Source of the DNA: Sporobacter sp963675425
Lineage (GTDB): Bacteria; Bacillota; Clostridia; Oscillospirales; Oscillospiraceae
Length of the DNA stretch: 64,000 nt
Direction: 5' to 3'
Assembly (NCBI GenBank): GCA_963675425.1
Contig: OY776214.1
Span: 3,720,001 to 3,784,000 of the forward strand
Below, one piece after another: positions 34,749 to 43,308 of this stretch. A program made the translations under genes and the position numbers. Each line of letters begins with the position of its first letter. Position 1 is the first letter of the stretch. Below the pieces are notes generated by a model. The model did no database searches. It was given only the letters and a program-made list of their open reading frames with translations, and was not told where the DNA came from.

Positions 34749-35051
34749 ATGGCATTTTACATCGTAAACGCCTCGCATCTCGATCCCTTGCCCCTGACGC
34801 CCGACGCGGTGGCGGCCGTTTTGCCGGGCCATCAGGCACATATCGCCAAAGGCCTTGCTGATAACCGCATTTTATTCGCCGGCCCCAAGACGGCCGGCAA
34901 AGGCGGCTTTATTATTATAAAGGCTGAAACGAGACAGGAGCTGGACCAGTTCATCGCCGACGACCCCTTTTGTCAAAAAGGGATTATGGACTATGAGATT
35001 ACCGAATTCATGCCGGTTGACCGTCAGCCATATATAGAACCCTGGCTGTAA
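34749..35051 (+). CDS. YciI-like protein
   Basis: 100-residue alpha/beta protein of the YciI/dimeric ferredoxin-like type: MAFYIVNASHLDP..., a HQAHIAKGLADNRILFAGP stretch with the family His, and DDPFCQKGIMDYEITEF. The function of the family is poorly defined. It sits between parE and parC with SD GGGAGG and short gaps, so it is probably co-translated in amounts similar to the topoisomerase. Confidence 0.78.
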   Translation: MAFYIVNASHLDPLPLTPDAVAAVLPGHQAHIAKGLADNRILFAGPKTAGKGGFIIIKAETRQELDQFIADDPFCQKGIMDYEITEFMPVDRQPYIEPWL

Positions 35052-35077
35052 ACAAAACCGGTGCAAAGGAATAATGT

Positions 35078-37318
35078 ATGGCAAAAAAGAGACAAACCGA
35101 AGGAACAAAACAGAATAACCCCAACGTGGTCGGCTTGAAGGCCGAGATTTTAGAGCAGTCGATTACCGATACGCTCGAAGTCAACTACATGCCCTACGCT
35201 ATGAGCGTTATCGTCTCCCGCGCCATACCGGAAATCGACGGCTTCAAGCCATCTCACCGCAAGCTTTTGTATACGATGTACAAAATGGGCCTTCTTAACG
35301 GCGCACGGACAAAATCAGCCAACATCGTCGGCCAGACGATGCGCTTAAATCCACACGGCGACGCCGCCATTTATGACACGATGGTGCGCCTGTCCAAGGG
35401 GTATGAGGCGCTGTTAACGCCGTTTGTGGACTCCAAGGGCAACTTCGGCAAGGTGTATTCCCGTGACATGGCCTGCGCCGCCTCACGTTATACAGAGGCC
35501 AAGCTCTCCCCTGTCTGTGCCGAGCTCTTCCGTGACATTGACAGGGATACTGTTGACTTTATCGACAACTACGACAGCACCATGCAGGAGCCCACGCTTC
35601 TGCCGACGACATTCCCGAACGTATTAGTTAGCGCCAACACCGGCATCGCCGTGGGCATGGCATCAAACATCTGCGGTTTTAACCTGACAGAGGTCTGCCA
35701 GACAACCATCGACCTCATTGAAAACCCTGAACATAATATCCTGTCCACACTCAAAGCCCCCGATTTTCCGACGGGCGGCGAATTTATATACAATGCCGAC
35801 GAGCTGCGCTCGATTTATGAATCGGGCCGTGGCAGCTTTAAGGTCCGCGCCCGCTGGCGCTACATTAAGCAAGAGAATCTGATTGAAATTTTTGAGATTC
35901 CATATTCGACCACATCTGAGGCCATTATCGACAAGGTTGCCGAGCTGGTCAAAACCGGCAAAACACGTGAAATTGCCGATATGCGCGACGAAACCGATTT
36001 AAGCGGCCTGAAGCTGACCATCGATTTAAAGCGCGGAACCGACCCGGACAAGCTCATGACAAAGCTCTTCAAGCAGACAACACTGATGGACAGCTTCTCG
36101 TGCAACTTTAATATATTGATCGCCGGCATGCCCCGCGTTATGAACGTGCGGGAAATCCTCGAAGAATGGACAGCCTGGCGGACAGAATGCGTCAAGCGGC
36201 GCGTCTTCTGTGAGCTGACGAAGAAGAAGGAAAAGCTTCATCTGCTCCAGGGCCTTGCAAAAATCCTCCTGGATATTGACCGGGCCATCGCCATCATCCG
36301 GAACACGGACGAGGAAGCAGAGGTCGTCCCGAACCTGATGATCGGGTTCGGCATTGACGAGGTGCAGGCCGAGTATGTAGCTGAGATCAAGCTGCGCAAT
36401 ATCAACCGCGAGTATATCTTAAAGCGCACTCAGGAGACAAGCACTCTCGAAGACGAAATCCGCGACCTGGAGGATACACTGAACAGCGTACGGCGCATAA
36501 AAGCCATTATTGTAGCCGAGCTGAAAACCGTTATTAAAAAATACGGCGCTGAGCGAAAAACCGCCATTGTCTACGAGCAGCACATTGAAACCTACCGCGA
36601 GGAAGAGCACATAGAGGACTATGCCGTCAACGTCTTCCTGTCGCGTGAAGGCTATTTCAAGAAAATTACCCCCTTATCGCTGCGCATGGGCGGCGACCAG
36701 AAATACAAGGAGTCGGACGGCCCATATTTAAGCTTTGAATCGCAAAATAAAAACGAGCTGCTGGTTTTTACCGACAAGCAGCAGGTCTACAAAACGCGCC
36801 TGAGCGATTTTGAGGATACAAAGGCCTCCGTTCTGGGCACCTACCTGCCCACCTATCTCCAGATGGACGAGGGTGAAAACGTCATATCCGTGCTCGACCC
36901 GGGCGATTATTCCGGCCATGTCCTGTTTTTCTTTGAAAACGGCAAAGCCGCGCGCATTGAACTGAGCACATACGCCACAAAGACAAACCGTAAAAAGCTG
37001 ACGGGCGCTTATTCGGGCTCTAGTCCGCTTGTGATGATAGCCGGCCTGAAAGAGGACACCGAAATGGCCGTCTACTCCTCCGAGGGGCGCGTGCTTATAT
37101 TCTCCACGTCGCTTTTATCGCCGAAAACAACGCGCACCACCGTTGGCGTGGCGGTTATGACACTCAAGAAGAAGTACCGGCTTTTAAAAGCGCTCCCCGT
37201 TTCGGAAACCTCCATTAAAAACCTATCGCGCTATCGTATGCGCAGCATACCGGCCGCCGGTGCTATTTTAAAAGAAGAGGATCTGGAAGAACAGCAGATA
37301 GAAATGAATCTTGAATAA
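35078..37318 (+). CDS. parC: DNA topoisomerase IV subunit A (ParC/GyrA family)
   Basis: 746-residue DNA breakage-rejoining subunit. The catalytic Tyr is residue 138 (ASRYTEAKLSP). An N-terminal winged-helix region with GDAAIYDTMVRLSKGYE precedes it, a coiled-coil tower lies in the middle, and a reduced beta-pinwheel C-terminal domain follows. The GyrA box (QRRGGKG type) is not found, which favours ParC over GyrA. SD AAAGGA before ATG 35078. The downstream LUD gene begins 10 bp after the stop. Confidence 0.88.
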   Translation: MAKKRQTEGTKQNNPNVVGLKAEILEQSITDTLEVNYMPYAMSVIVSRAIPEIDGFKPSHRKLLYTMYKMGLLNGARTKSANIVGQTMRLNPHGDAAIYDTMVRLSKGYEALLTPFVDSKGNFGKVYSRDMACAASRYTEAKLSPVCAELFRDIDRDTVDFIDNYDSTMQEPTLLPTTFPNVLVSANTGIAVGMASNICGFNLTEVCQTTIDLIENPEHNILSTLKAPDFPTGGEFIYNADELRSIYESGRGSFKVRARWRYIKQENLIEIFEIPYSTTSEAIIDKVAELVKTGKTREIADMRDETDLSGLKLTIDLKRGTDPDKLMTKLFKQTTLMDSFSCNFNILIAGMPRVMNVREILEEWTAWRTECVKRRVFCELTKKKEKLHLLQGLAKILLDIDRAIAIIRNTDEEAEVVPNLMIGFGIDEVQAEYVAEIKLRNINREYILKRTQETSTLEDEIRDLEDTLNSVRRIKAIIVAELKTVIKKYGAERKTAIVYEQHIETYREEEHIEDYAVNVFLSREGYFKKITPLSLRMGGDQKYKESDGPYLSFESQNKNELLVFTDKQQVYKTRLSDFEDTKASVLGTYLPTYLQMDEGENVISVLDPGDYSGHVLFFFENGKAARIELSTYATKTNRKKLTGAYSGSSPLVMIAGLKEDTEMAVYSSEGRVLIFSTSLLSPKTTRTTVGVAVMTLKKKYRLLKALPVSETSIKNLSRYRMRSIPAAGAILKEEDLEEQQIEMNLE

Positions 37319-37328
37319 GGAGACGCGT

Positions 37329-37925
37329 ATGCCAACCGAAAAGATCGTGAAAAATCTTGAAAAACGCGGCTTTGCCGTCTCGCTGTTTAGCAGCAAGGAA
37401 GACGCACGGGATTATCTGGCCGCTAAATTCACCGGCCAGACAATCGGCCTGGGTGATTCGGCAACCCTGGACGCAATGGGGCTGGCAGATACGCTGCGTG
37501 ACAACAATACCGTTTGGGATTACCTGGCGCAGGAAGCGCCTGAAACAAGCAAAGAGGCCATGCAGTCGGAGATCTATATTACCTCAGCCAACGCCGTTGC
37601 TGAAACCGGCGAAATAATTAATATAGACGGCTCAGGAAATCGGGTCGCCTCGACACTTTTCGGAAAAAAAGAAGTGTATTTTGTAATAGGCACAAATAAA
37701 ATTGCAGAATCGTACGACGCGGCGCTTTGGCGGGCACGGAATATCGCCGCGCCGAAAAACGCGCAGCGCTTCGGCATGAAAACGCCCTGCGCCAAAAAAG
37801 GCGATAAGTGCTACGACTGTAATAGTCCGGATCGTATCTGCAATGGCCTTGTGGTATTTTGGGGCAAAATGATGACCGACGTACATATGGAAGTGGTCAT
37901 CATCAGCGAAGAGCTGGGATTTTAG
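37329..37925 (+). CDS. LUD domain protein
   Basis: 198 residues from ATG 37329 (SD AAGGAG; a longer frame from 37311 overlaps parC). The fold is that of LutC/YkgG-like LUD proteins, seen in GLGDSATLDAMGL and NRVASTLFGKKEVYFVIGTNKI. The C-terminus has four Cys (PCAKKGDKCYDCNSPDRIC) that may bind a metal or Fe-S cluster. True lactate-utilisation partners LutA/LutB are absent, so the function is open. Confidence 0.8.
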   Translation: MPTEKIVKNLEKRGFAVSLFSSKEDARDYLAAKFTGQTIGLGDSATLDAMGLADTLRDNNTVWDYLAQEAPETSKEAMQSEIYITSANAVAETGEIINIDGSGNRVASTLFGKKEVYFVIGTNKIAESYDAALWRARNIAAPKNAQRFGMKTPCAKKGDKCYDCNSPDRICNGLVVFWGKMMTDVHMEVVIISEELGF

Positions 37926-37961
37926 CATGATGCTTTCAACATCATGTTCGGAGGTTTTAAC

Positions 37962-39254
37962 ATGCGCGCTATAAAAGCTCGCGTCATTGCGCTGATTCTG
38001 GCCGGAGCGGGGTTGGCAACGCTTTTTGGATGCGGCTCCATCCTCGATGATGAAACGTGGTCTGTCAGCCCTGCCTTCGAGCCGTCGGCCTCTCCCGTCG
38101 GCGGCGTGATGGAAGCCGGCACATATGATGAAATTGAGGACTGCATTCTTGATCTTATAGTGTCGCGGGATGACAAGGAAAAAATATTCCGCGTTAATAT
38201 TAATTACGACGGCGATGTCCAACGCGATATTGACAAAGCCTGCAATGACATCCCTAAATACAATCCCGTCGGCGCTTACGCCGTTCTGGAGATGGTTGGC
38301 ACCGTCAAACAGATCATTTCTTACTATGAGGTTGAGCTTTCCATTGCCTATAAGGACGTGACGAAAGAACAGCTTCAAAGCATTATAACCGTCACAAACG
38401 AGAGCGATCTCGACTATAAACTTTTAGTGTCGCTGGGTCGGTACGCGCGGTCTCTGACGGTGCTGGCGTACGGGATCGGCATGACGGAAGACGAGGCGCG
38501 TAAGCTCGTCACCAGCCTCTATTACGATAACCCGAGAGATATTGTCATAATGCCGGTAACAACAGTGGACTTTTATCCCAAATTCGGCACCGACCGAATC
38601 ATGGCGTTTACGTTCGGTCTTCGGAGCGAAGCCAGTACGCTTGAGGCCATGGGCCAATCCCTGAAGGATGCTGTACGCGATATTACTGATTCCGTTCTTG
38701 GCGCGGACGCTCAAAATGTGCTGTTGCTGCTGGCACAGCGCGTAATGGAAATGACCAAATACGACGAGGAAACAGCGGCCGGCGAATACAGCAATCAAAA
38801 CCAGTCTGCAACGGCTTACGGCGCGCTGATTAACGGCTCAGCTGTCAGCGAAGGATACGCCATGGCGTATAAAGCACTGTGCGACCAGCTTGGCATCGAC
38901 TGTACCGTCGTGCTCGGCCAATACAAAGGCGCGACCCACGCGTGGAATATCGTCGGGCTGGATGGATATTACTATCATGTGGATGTCAGCAACTGCGATC
39001 TCTACGGCCTTGATACGGCCTTTTTGAAAAATGACGACGATATGAAAGACGATTATGTGTGGGATACGGACGTTTACGAGGTCTGTGACGGCCCCATCAC
39101 GTACAACGGCGCCGCAGCTACCCCGGCGGCCGTGGTAACAACGTCAGCCGCCATATCTTATGAGGCAAAACCAAAGTCTTCGGATAAAGCTTCGGCAGAT
39201 AACACTTCTGCAGATGAGACGCCGACGTCAAGCGAAACAACAACAGCAAGCTAA
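37962..39254 (+). CDS. Transglutaminase-fold lipoprotein with Ser in place of catalytic Cys
   Basis: 430 residues from ATG 37962 (SD GGAGG). The signal peptide ends in the lipobox LFGC, so it should be lipid-anchored outside the membrane. An all-new middle region (60-270) precedes a transglutaminase-like core at about 280-345: AVSEGYAMAYKALC, THAWN (His326) and YYHVDVS (Asp341). The family normally has AVCEGYA; here Ser296 replaces the nucleophilic Cys (AGC codon). The tail is Ser/Thr/Ala-rich and low complexity. Probably a non-catalytic binding domain, unless Ser serves as nucleophile. Confidence 0.78.
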   Translation: MRAIKARVIALILAGAGLATLFGCGSILDDETWSVSPAFEPSASPVGGVMEAGTYDEIEDCILDLIVSRDDKEKIFRVNINYDGDVQRDIDKACNDIPKYNPVGAYAVLEMVGTVKQIISYYEVELSIAYKDVTKEQLQSIITVTNESDLDYKLLVSLGRYARSLTVLAYGIGMTEDEARKLVTSLYYDNPRDIVIMPVTTVDFYPKFGTDRIMAFTFGLRSEASTLEAMGQSLKDAVRDITDSVLGADAQNVLLLLAQRVMEMTKYDEETAAGEYSNQNQSATAYGALINGSAVSEGYAMAYKALCDQLGIDCTVVLGQYKGATHAWNIVGLDGYYYHVDVSNCDLYGLDTAFLKNDDDMKDDYVWDTDVYEVCDGPITYNGAAATPAAVVTTSAAISYEAKPKSSDKASADNTSADETPTSSETTTAS

Positions 39255-39296
39255 ACGACAGCTCCAGCGGATTAATTTCGAAAGGCAGGCACTATT

Positions 39297-39755
39297 ATGA
39301 GCGGTGATATAAGACACTTCAGACGCAGAGTGTTCGGTGGTTTTGATGAAAACGACGTCATGCGGTATATCGAGGAGCTCGCGGGCCAGCGTAATAAATA
39401 TAAACTCACCGGCGACCGGCTGGAGCAGGATCTTAAAGCCCTACAGTTTGAGCTCAAGCGTCTCCAGGGCGAGCTGGATAACGCCGACCGGCGGATTATG
39501 GATATCAAAGTCAAAACCCTTGGCCAGGCCGGCAGCAATATCTCGTCGCTCAAGGAATCGTATCTTAACGTCCGCTCAGAGCTAGATGAGACGGCAAAGT
39601 CCATCAGCGGCGAGCTGTCAAAGCTGAACAGCACGCTGACGCTTCTGTCGTCCGTACTGGATAAGACGGGCTATAGCTTCAGCGAGCTGGAGTCCAGCGT
39701 TGAACAGGAAAAGGCGGAGGTCGTCGCCGCCTGGCAACCGAGGGTTGAGTCGTGA
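39297..39755 (+). CDS. DivIVA-like coiled-coil protein
   Basis: 152 residues. The N-terminus HFRRRVFGGFDENDVMRYIEEL matches the membrane-curvature-binding start of DivIVA/GpsB proteins. The rest is heptad-rich coiled coil (about 25-70 and 85-140). Likely acts at septa or poles. It is shorter than most DivIVA and differs from cell-division-cluster DivIVA genes by its location here. The stop overlaps the GTG start of the next gene (GTGAATGA), so the two are coupled. Confidence 0.72.
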   Translation: MSGDIRHFRRRVFGGFDENDVMRYIEELAGQRNKYKLTGDRLEQDLKALQFELKRLQGELDNADRRIMDIKVKTLGQAGSNISSLKESYLNVRSELDETAKSISGELSKLNSTLTLLSSVLDKTGYSFSELESSVEQEKAEVVAAWQPRVES

Positions 39756-40309
39756 ATGAGACCCGAATCCTGACGGCTGAACTAAAAGCCTTCACCGAAA
39801 AGCTCCGCGCCGGCGACCGTGTCCTTTTAAACGGCGTGGTCTTTACAGCACGGGACGCCGCCCACAAGAAATTGTTCGCGCTTCTGGATGCCGGCGCTCC
39901 CCTGCCGTTTGAGCCGAAAGACGCTCTCATCTACTATGCCGGGCCGACGCCGGGACACGACGATATCGTCATCGGCTCCTGCGGACCGACGACATCAAGC
40001 CGGATGGACCGGTTTGCTCCGCGCCTGTATGATCTGGGCCTGGCCGGAACCATTGGCAAGGGCGAGCGCTCCGCCGAGGTGGCCGAAGCTGTCCGGCGTA
40101 ATAAAGCCATTTATTTATGCGCCGTCGGCGGTGCAGGCGCGCTGATTGCCCGCCACATAAAAAGTGCCGACGAGATTGCCTTTCCGGAGCTTGGCTGCGA
40201 ATCGGTCAAACGCCTGACGGTTGAGGACCTGCCGCTTATCGTCGCTTTAGACTGTCACGGGGGCAACCTGTTCAAAGAAGGACGGGAAGAATACCGCCAC
40301 TCTAAATAG
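39752..40309 (+). CDS. Class I fumarase/tartrate dehydratase beta subunit
   Basis: 185 residues matching the C-terminal (beta) domain of Fe-S fumarases and tartrate dehydratases: GDRVLLNGVVFTARDAAHKKL, YYAGPTPG, IGSCGPTTSSRMD, GKGER and ELGCESVKRLTVEDLP. The alpha subunit carrying the Fe-S cluster is not in the window, although it usually lies directly upstream. The GTG start overlaps the DivIVA-like stop. Fumarate hydration is the most likely reaction. Confidence 0.85.
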   Translation: MNETRILTAELKAFTEKLRAGDRVLLNGVVFTARDAAHKKLFALLDAGAPLPFEPKDALIYYAGPTPGHDDIVIGSCGPTTSSRMDRFAPRLYDLGLAGTIGKGERSAEVAEAVRRNKAIYLCAVGGAGALIARHIKSADEIAFPELGCESVKRLTVEDLPLIVALDCHGGNLFKEGREEYRHSK

Positions 40310-40417
40310 GCCTGCGAGATCAATACAGTTTTCGTAACTTTTTTCTGCATACGTTATCGGCCACACATATCACAGCCCTGATATCGAGGCTGTGGACGAA
40401 ACCGGACAAACAAATGC

Positions 40418-40486
40418 GGATCGTACATATAAAGGAGCGTCTCACATCGTGTTTGAGACGCTCCTTTATATGTACGATCCGTTTTT
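40418..40486. terminator. Long bidirectional terminator
   Basis: A perfect 27-bp inverted repeat (GGATCGTACATATAAAGGAG... and its complement) with a 9-nt loop, followed by GTTTTTA on the plus strand. It separates the parE operon from the convergent chemoreceptor gene. The core AGCGTCTCA/TGAGACGCT recurs in the terminator at 45446. Confidence 0.8.
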
Positions 40487-40505
40487 ACTTCTAATGAACG
40501 CTTTC

Positions 40506-42491
40506 TTACTTTAACATGAATCCCGAAACATGTTCGTTTAAAATATGCGCCTGACTGGAAAGCTCCTGACTTGCCGCAGCGCTTTCCTCGGAGTTTGCGG
40601 TATTCGTCTGGATAACATCCGCGATCTGTCTGATCGCCGCCGTAACCTGCTCAATGGCTTGCGATTGATTTTCTGCTTTTTGCGAGATGTCGTTGATTCT
40701 TTTTCCAGCTTCCATCGTGCTGTTTACGATTTCATTCAGGGATTCTTCCGTTAATCTTGCCGTTTTGTCTCCGCTTTCAACCGCCACTATAGCAGTATTG
40801 ATCAGCGCCGATGTATTTTGTGCCGCTTTGGCGCTCTTCGTTGCAAGGTTCTTGACTTCCTCGGCCACAACGGCAAACCCCTTGCCCGCCATGCCGGCCC
40901 GAGCAGCCTCAACCGATGCGTTAAGGGCAAGAATATTCGTCTGGAAGGCTATATCCTCAATCGTTTTTATGATGTTGCTAATTTGATTGGATGCTGTATA
41001 AATGCTGTCCATTGAGGTGATCATTTCGCGCATGCGCTGATTGCCCTCATCGACAGCGGCAGATGCTTTCTGCGTGATCATTTTAGCTTCGGATGCATTG
41101 CTCGCCGTATCCTTAATATCATTTGATATACTTTCCAGTGTCGTAGACAGTTCTTCAACGGCGCTGGCCTGTTCGGTCGAGCCGCTGGCTAAGGCCTGCG
41201 AACCCTCAGACACCTGGTTGGCGTTAACGGAAACAAGATTAGCGCTTTCCTTAATGTTCCTCATCACCTCATTGAGCTGGCTGATGATCGTTTTTAACGA
41301 CGACTCAATCGGCGCAAAATCTCCGACATATTCTACGGACGTTTCAATCGCAATGTTTTTATTGGCGATGTTCGTTAGGACGTTATCAATATCCACAATA
41401 AAAGAATTGAGGTCGTTAATGGTGTGCTGCAGGGCATCCGAAAGCCTGAATATCTCATCTTTCCGTCGCGTTTCCGGTACCGGCGTTTTCAGGTCACCCT
41501 GGGATAAAAGCTCCACTCTGCGTGTCAGCTGAGATACCGGCTTGGAAATGCTGTTTGAAATCAGCAGAGATATGAAGGCGCCTATGAGTAAAACAAGTAC
41601 CCCGATCCCAATGATAATCTTAAGGTTTGTATAATAGCTGGACAGCATTTCACCGCGGTCTGCGACAATTGCCAGCGACCAGCCATCGGTTCCTTCGATC
41701 GGCTGATAGGCTATTATTTTTTTTTCACCTGCCAACGTTACGTTTTCAACGCCTGTGTCCTGCGCCGTCATTTTTTGGGCCAGCGGCGCCAATTCGGCAT
41801 TTTCGTCATCATTACCTATGTTATTACAATTGATAAACTCTGCAACAAGCGCGGCATCCTTATGCGCAATAATGGTGCCGGCTTTATCGAGTACAAAAGC
41901 ATACCCCTTTTCACCAATCTTTGCTTCGGAAATCATTTTTGAAAAGGTATCGTTGCTGAGCGCAGCGTATACAACGCCGTTATAATCCGTATCATTGTTA
42001 ATTTTAGCCGCTACAAAAAGAACGATCGAGGAATCGGTCTTCCTGATGACAGGACTTGAAATATATGTATTTCCATTAATGGCGTTTTGAAAATACTCTC
42101 GGTCGCTGATGTTGGAACCGTTGTATGTGTTTCCATCCGCATCCGCAGCGCCAATACTGATAAATCCAAGTTTTGAAGCAAGAGACGATAGGATTGCCTC
42201 CTTTTTCTCAGTGGATAAATCCGGATCGGTTACCCGGCTGTCGTACGCAGCCGTTTCAACATCGGACATAAACGTATCTATGGCGTTTTGGATTGCATCG
42301 GCATATCCATCAGCGCATACAGAAGTGCTTGTTTCAGCACCGTCAATGGCCGTATTGTACAGTTGCAAACATGACAGGCCGCCGATGAGAAGGCAAATGG
42401 CTAAACTCAACGATAGTATGATCGCCATTAATTGAGTTCTCATATTTTTCACGGTATCTCTCTTTTTTGAATACTTCGCGTCTTTATTCAT
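40506..42491 (-). CDS. Methyl-accepting chemotaxis protein
   Basis: 661 residues from ATG 42491 (SD AGGAGG; the 30-residue extension to 42581 lacks one). Organised like the receptor at 29756: TM1 (about 20-42), a Cache-type sensor domain, TM2, HAMP and a signalling domain with EDIAFQTNILALNASVEAAR. The two are paralogues, closest in the signalling tip. A c-di-GMP riboswitch lies upstream on the same strand but is separated by about 600 bp of repeats with a terminator. Monocistronic. Confidence 0.92.
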   Translation of the reverse strand: MNKDAKYSKKRDTVKNMRTQLMAIILSLSLAICLLIGGLSCLQLYNTAIDGAETSTSVCADGYADAIQNAIDTFMSDVETAAYDSRVTDPDLSTEKKEAILSSLASKLGFISIGAADADGNTYNGSNISDREYFQNAINGNTYISSPVIRKTDSSIVLFVAAKINNDTDYNGVVYAALSNDTFSKMISEAKIGEKGYAFVLDKAGTIIAHKDAALVAEFINCNNIGNDDENAELAPLAQKMTAQDTGVENVTLAGEKKIIAYQPIEGTDGWSLAIVADRGEMLSSYYTNLKIIIGIGVLVLLIGAFISLLISNSISKPVSQLTRRVELLSQGDLKTPVPETRRKDEIFRLSDALQHTINDLNSFIVDIDNVLTNIANKNIAIETSVEYVGDFAPIESSLKTIISQLNEVMRNIKESANLVSVNANQVSEGSQALASGSTEQASAVEELSTTLESISNDIKDTASNASEAKMITQKASAAVDEGNQRMREMITSMDSIYTASNQISNIIKTIEDIAFQTNILALNASVEAARAGMAGKGFAVVAEEVKNLATKSAKAAQNTSALINTAIVAVESGDKTARLTEESLNEIVNSTMEAGKRINDISQKAENQSQAIEQVTAAIRQIADVIQTNTANSEESAAASQELSSQAHILNEHVSGFMLK

Positions 42492-42690
42492 ATTCTGACC
42501 TCCTACTATATTCCCAATTACTAAATCGTCATATATTTTGTAATACTTATCACTTTTCGAGCCAATATTGTACAAACTCAAAAGTCAGTATTATGCCATC
42601 TTCACAGTAATCTATGGCCTTGCGTCTGCAAGTCGATGCCGGTGCCCCTCCTTAAAGCCGCCGGCCGCTATGCCCAACAGGGTTTCAAGT

Positions 42691-42723
42691 AAAAAAGGTC
42701 TTGCAGCAATTAACTGCAAGACC
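42691..42723 (-). terminator. Terminator between stranded riboswitch and chemoreceptor gene
   Basis: On the minus strand the 10-bp stem GGTCTTGCAG/CTGCAAGACC is followed by six T. It would stop any transcript coming from the riboswitch at 43131-43220 before it reaches the chemoreceptor gene. Confidence 0.75.
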
Positions 42724-43090
42724 TCAGACTGTCGAAAAAGTCTTTTGTCCTTCTTTTGTGCATCCAATCGCCGTGCGATTTAATTTTCGGCGATGACGGC
42801 GAGTTGTCTGGTCTCATCGGCGAAAATTGTTTGATAGCAACGCTTTGAGGAATTCATTTCTGAAAAGCGTTACTTTACGAACGCCTCAGCGTGAAAACCC
42901 TTTATTTATCGAAAAAGCCGCACCCGCGGCTTTTTCGACAATGCGTAACCCGTATCTTTTGCCGTTGACCGGCATATGGTTTATGGTTGCTGACGTATCC
43001 GGCATAATTCAACGACAGAGTGAGCGTGCCTCAGCGATGTTGGAATTCAAGCAATTGTCAGCACGTCAGAGTGCCGTTAAATAAATGGAC
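42720..43090. repeat. Dispersed intergenic repeat block
   Basis: Holds a perfect hairpin at 42910-42938 (CGAAAAAGCCGC/GCGGCTTTTTCG) resembling 7254-7280, and a minus-strand remnant that conceptually reads DETRQLAVIAE, a phrase I associate with repeat-derived false proteins in Oscillospirales. An 85-codon plus-strand frame (42827-43084) has no SD and is not called. No transposase or clear terminal repeats, so origin by insertion is inference. Confidence 0.45.
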
Positions 43091-43130
43091 GGAGTCCAGG
43101 AATCAAACGAATTTCGGCGTATAAAGCTTT

Positions 43131-43220
43131 TAGCAACCGGCTGCCATTGTCCCCAGCCGTATAAACGGCTCCGGGACCTTAGACCCTTGGCTTTGCATCC
43201 CTTCCTTTCGACAGGATAAA
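43131..43220 (-). promoter_or_regulatory. Class I c-di-GMP riboswitch aptamer (GEMM-I), stranded
   Basis: The minus strand carries the GEMM-I core in order: ATGCAAAGCCAAGGGTCTAA, a variable hairpin (AGCCGTTTATACGGCT), then AATGGCAGCCGGTTGC. These match the conserved GCAAAGCC, GGGTCTAA and GGCAGCCGG blocks around the ligand pocket. No clean terminator directly follows; the next same-strand gene is the chemoreceptor about 640 bp on. Confidence 0.85.
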
Positions 43221-43308
43221 TGTACAGATTTCAACTAATTACAAACTGTCCAACAAACAATTTAAAAAGCATTGCTATTTAACGAACAAAATGCTAAAAT
43301 ATACCTGA

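Noticed and set aside
42827..43084. 85-codon plus-strand frame in the repeat block
   Set aside because: No SD, lies within dispersed repeat sequence and includes the perfect hairpin at 42910-42938, so it is likely a false protein from repeat DNA.
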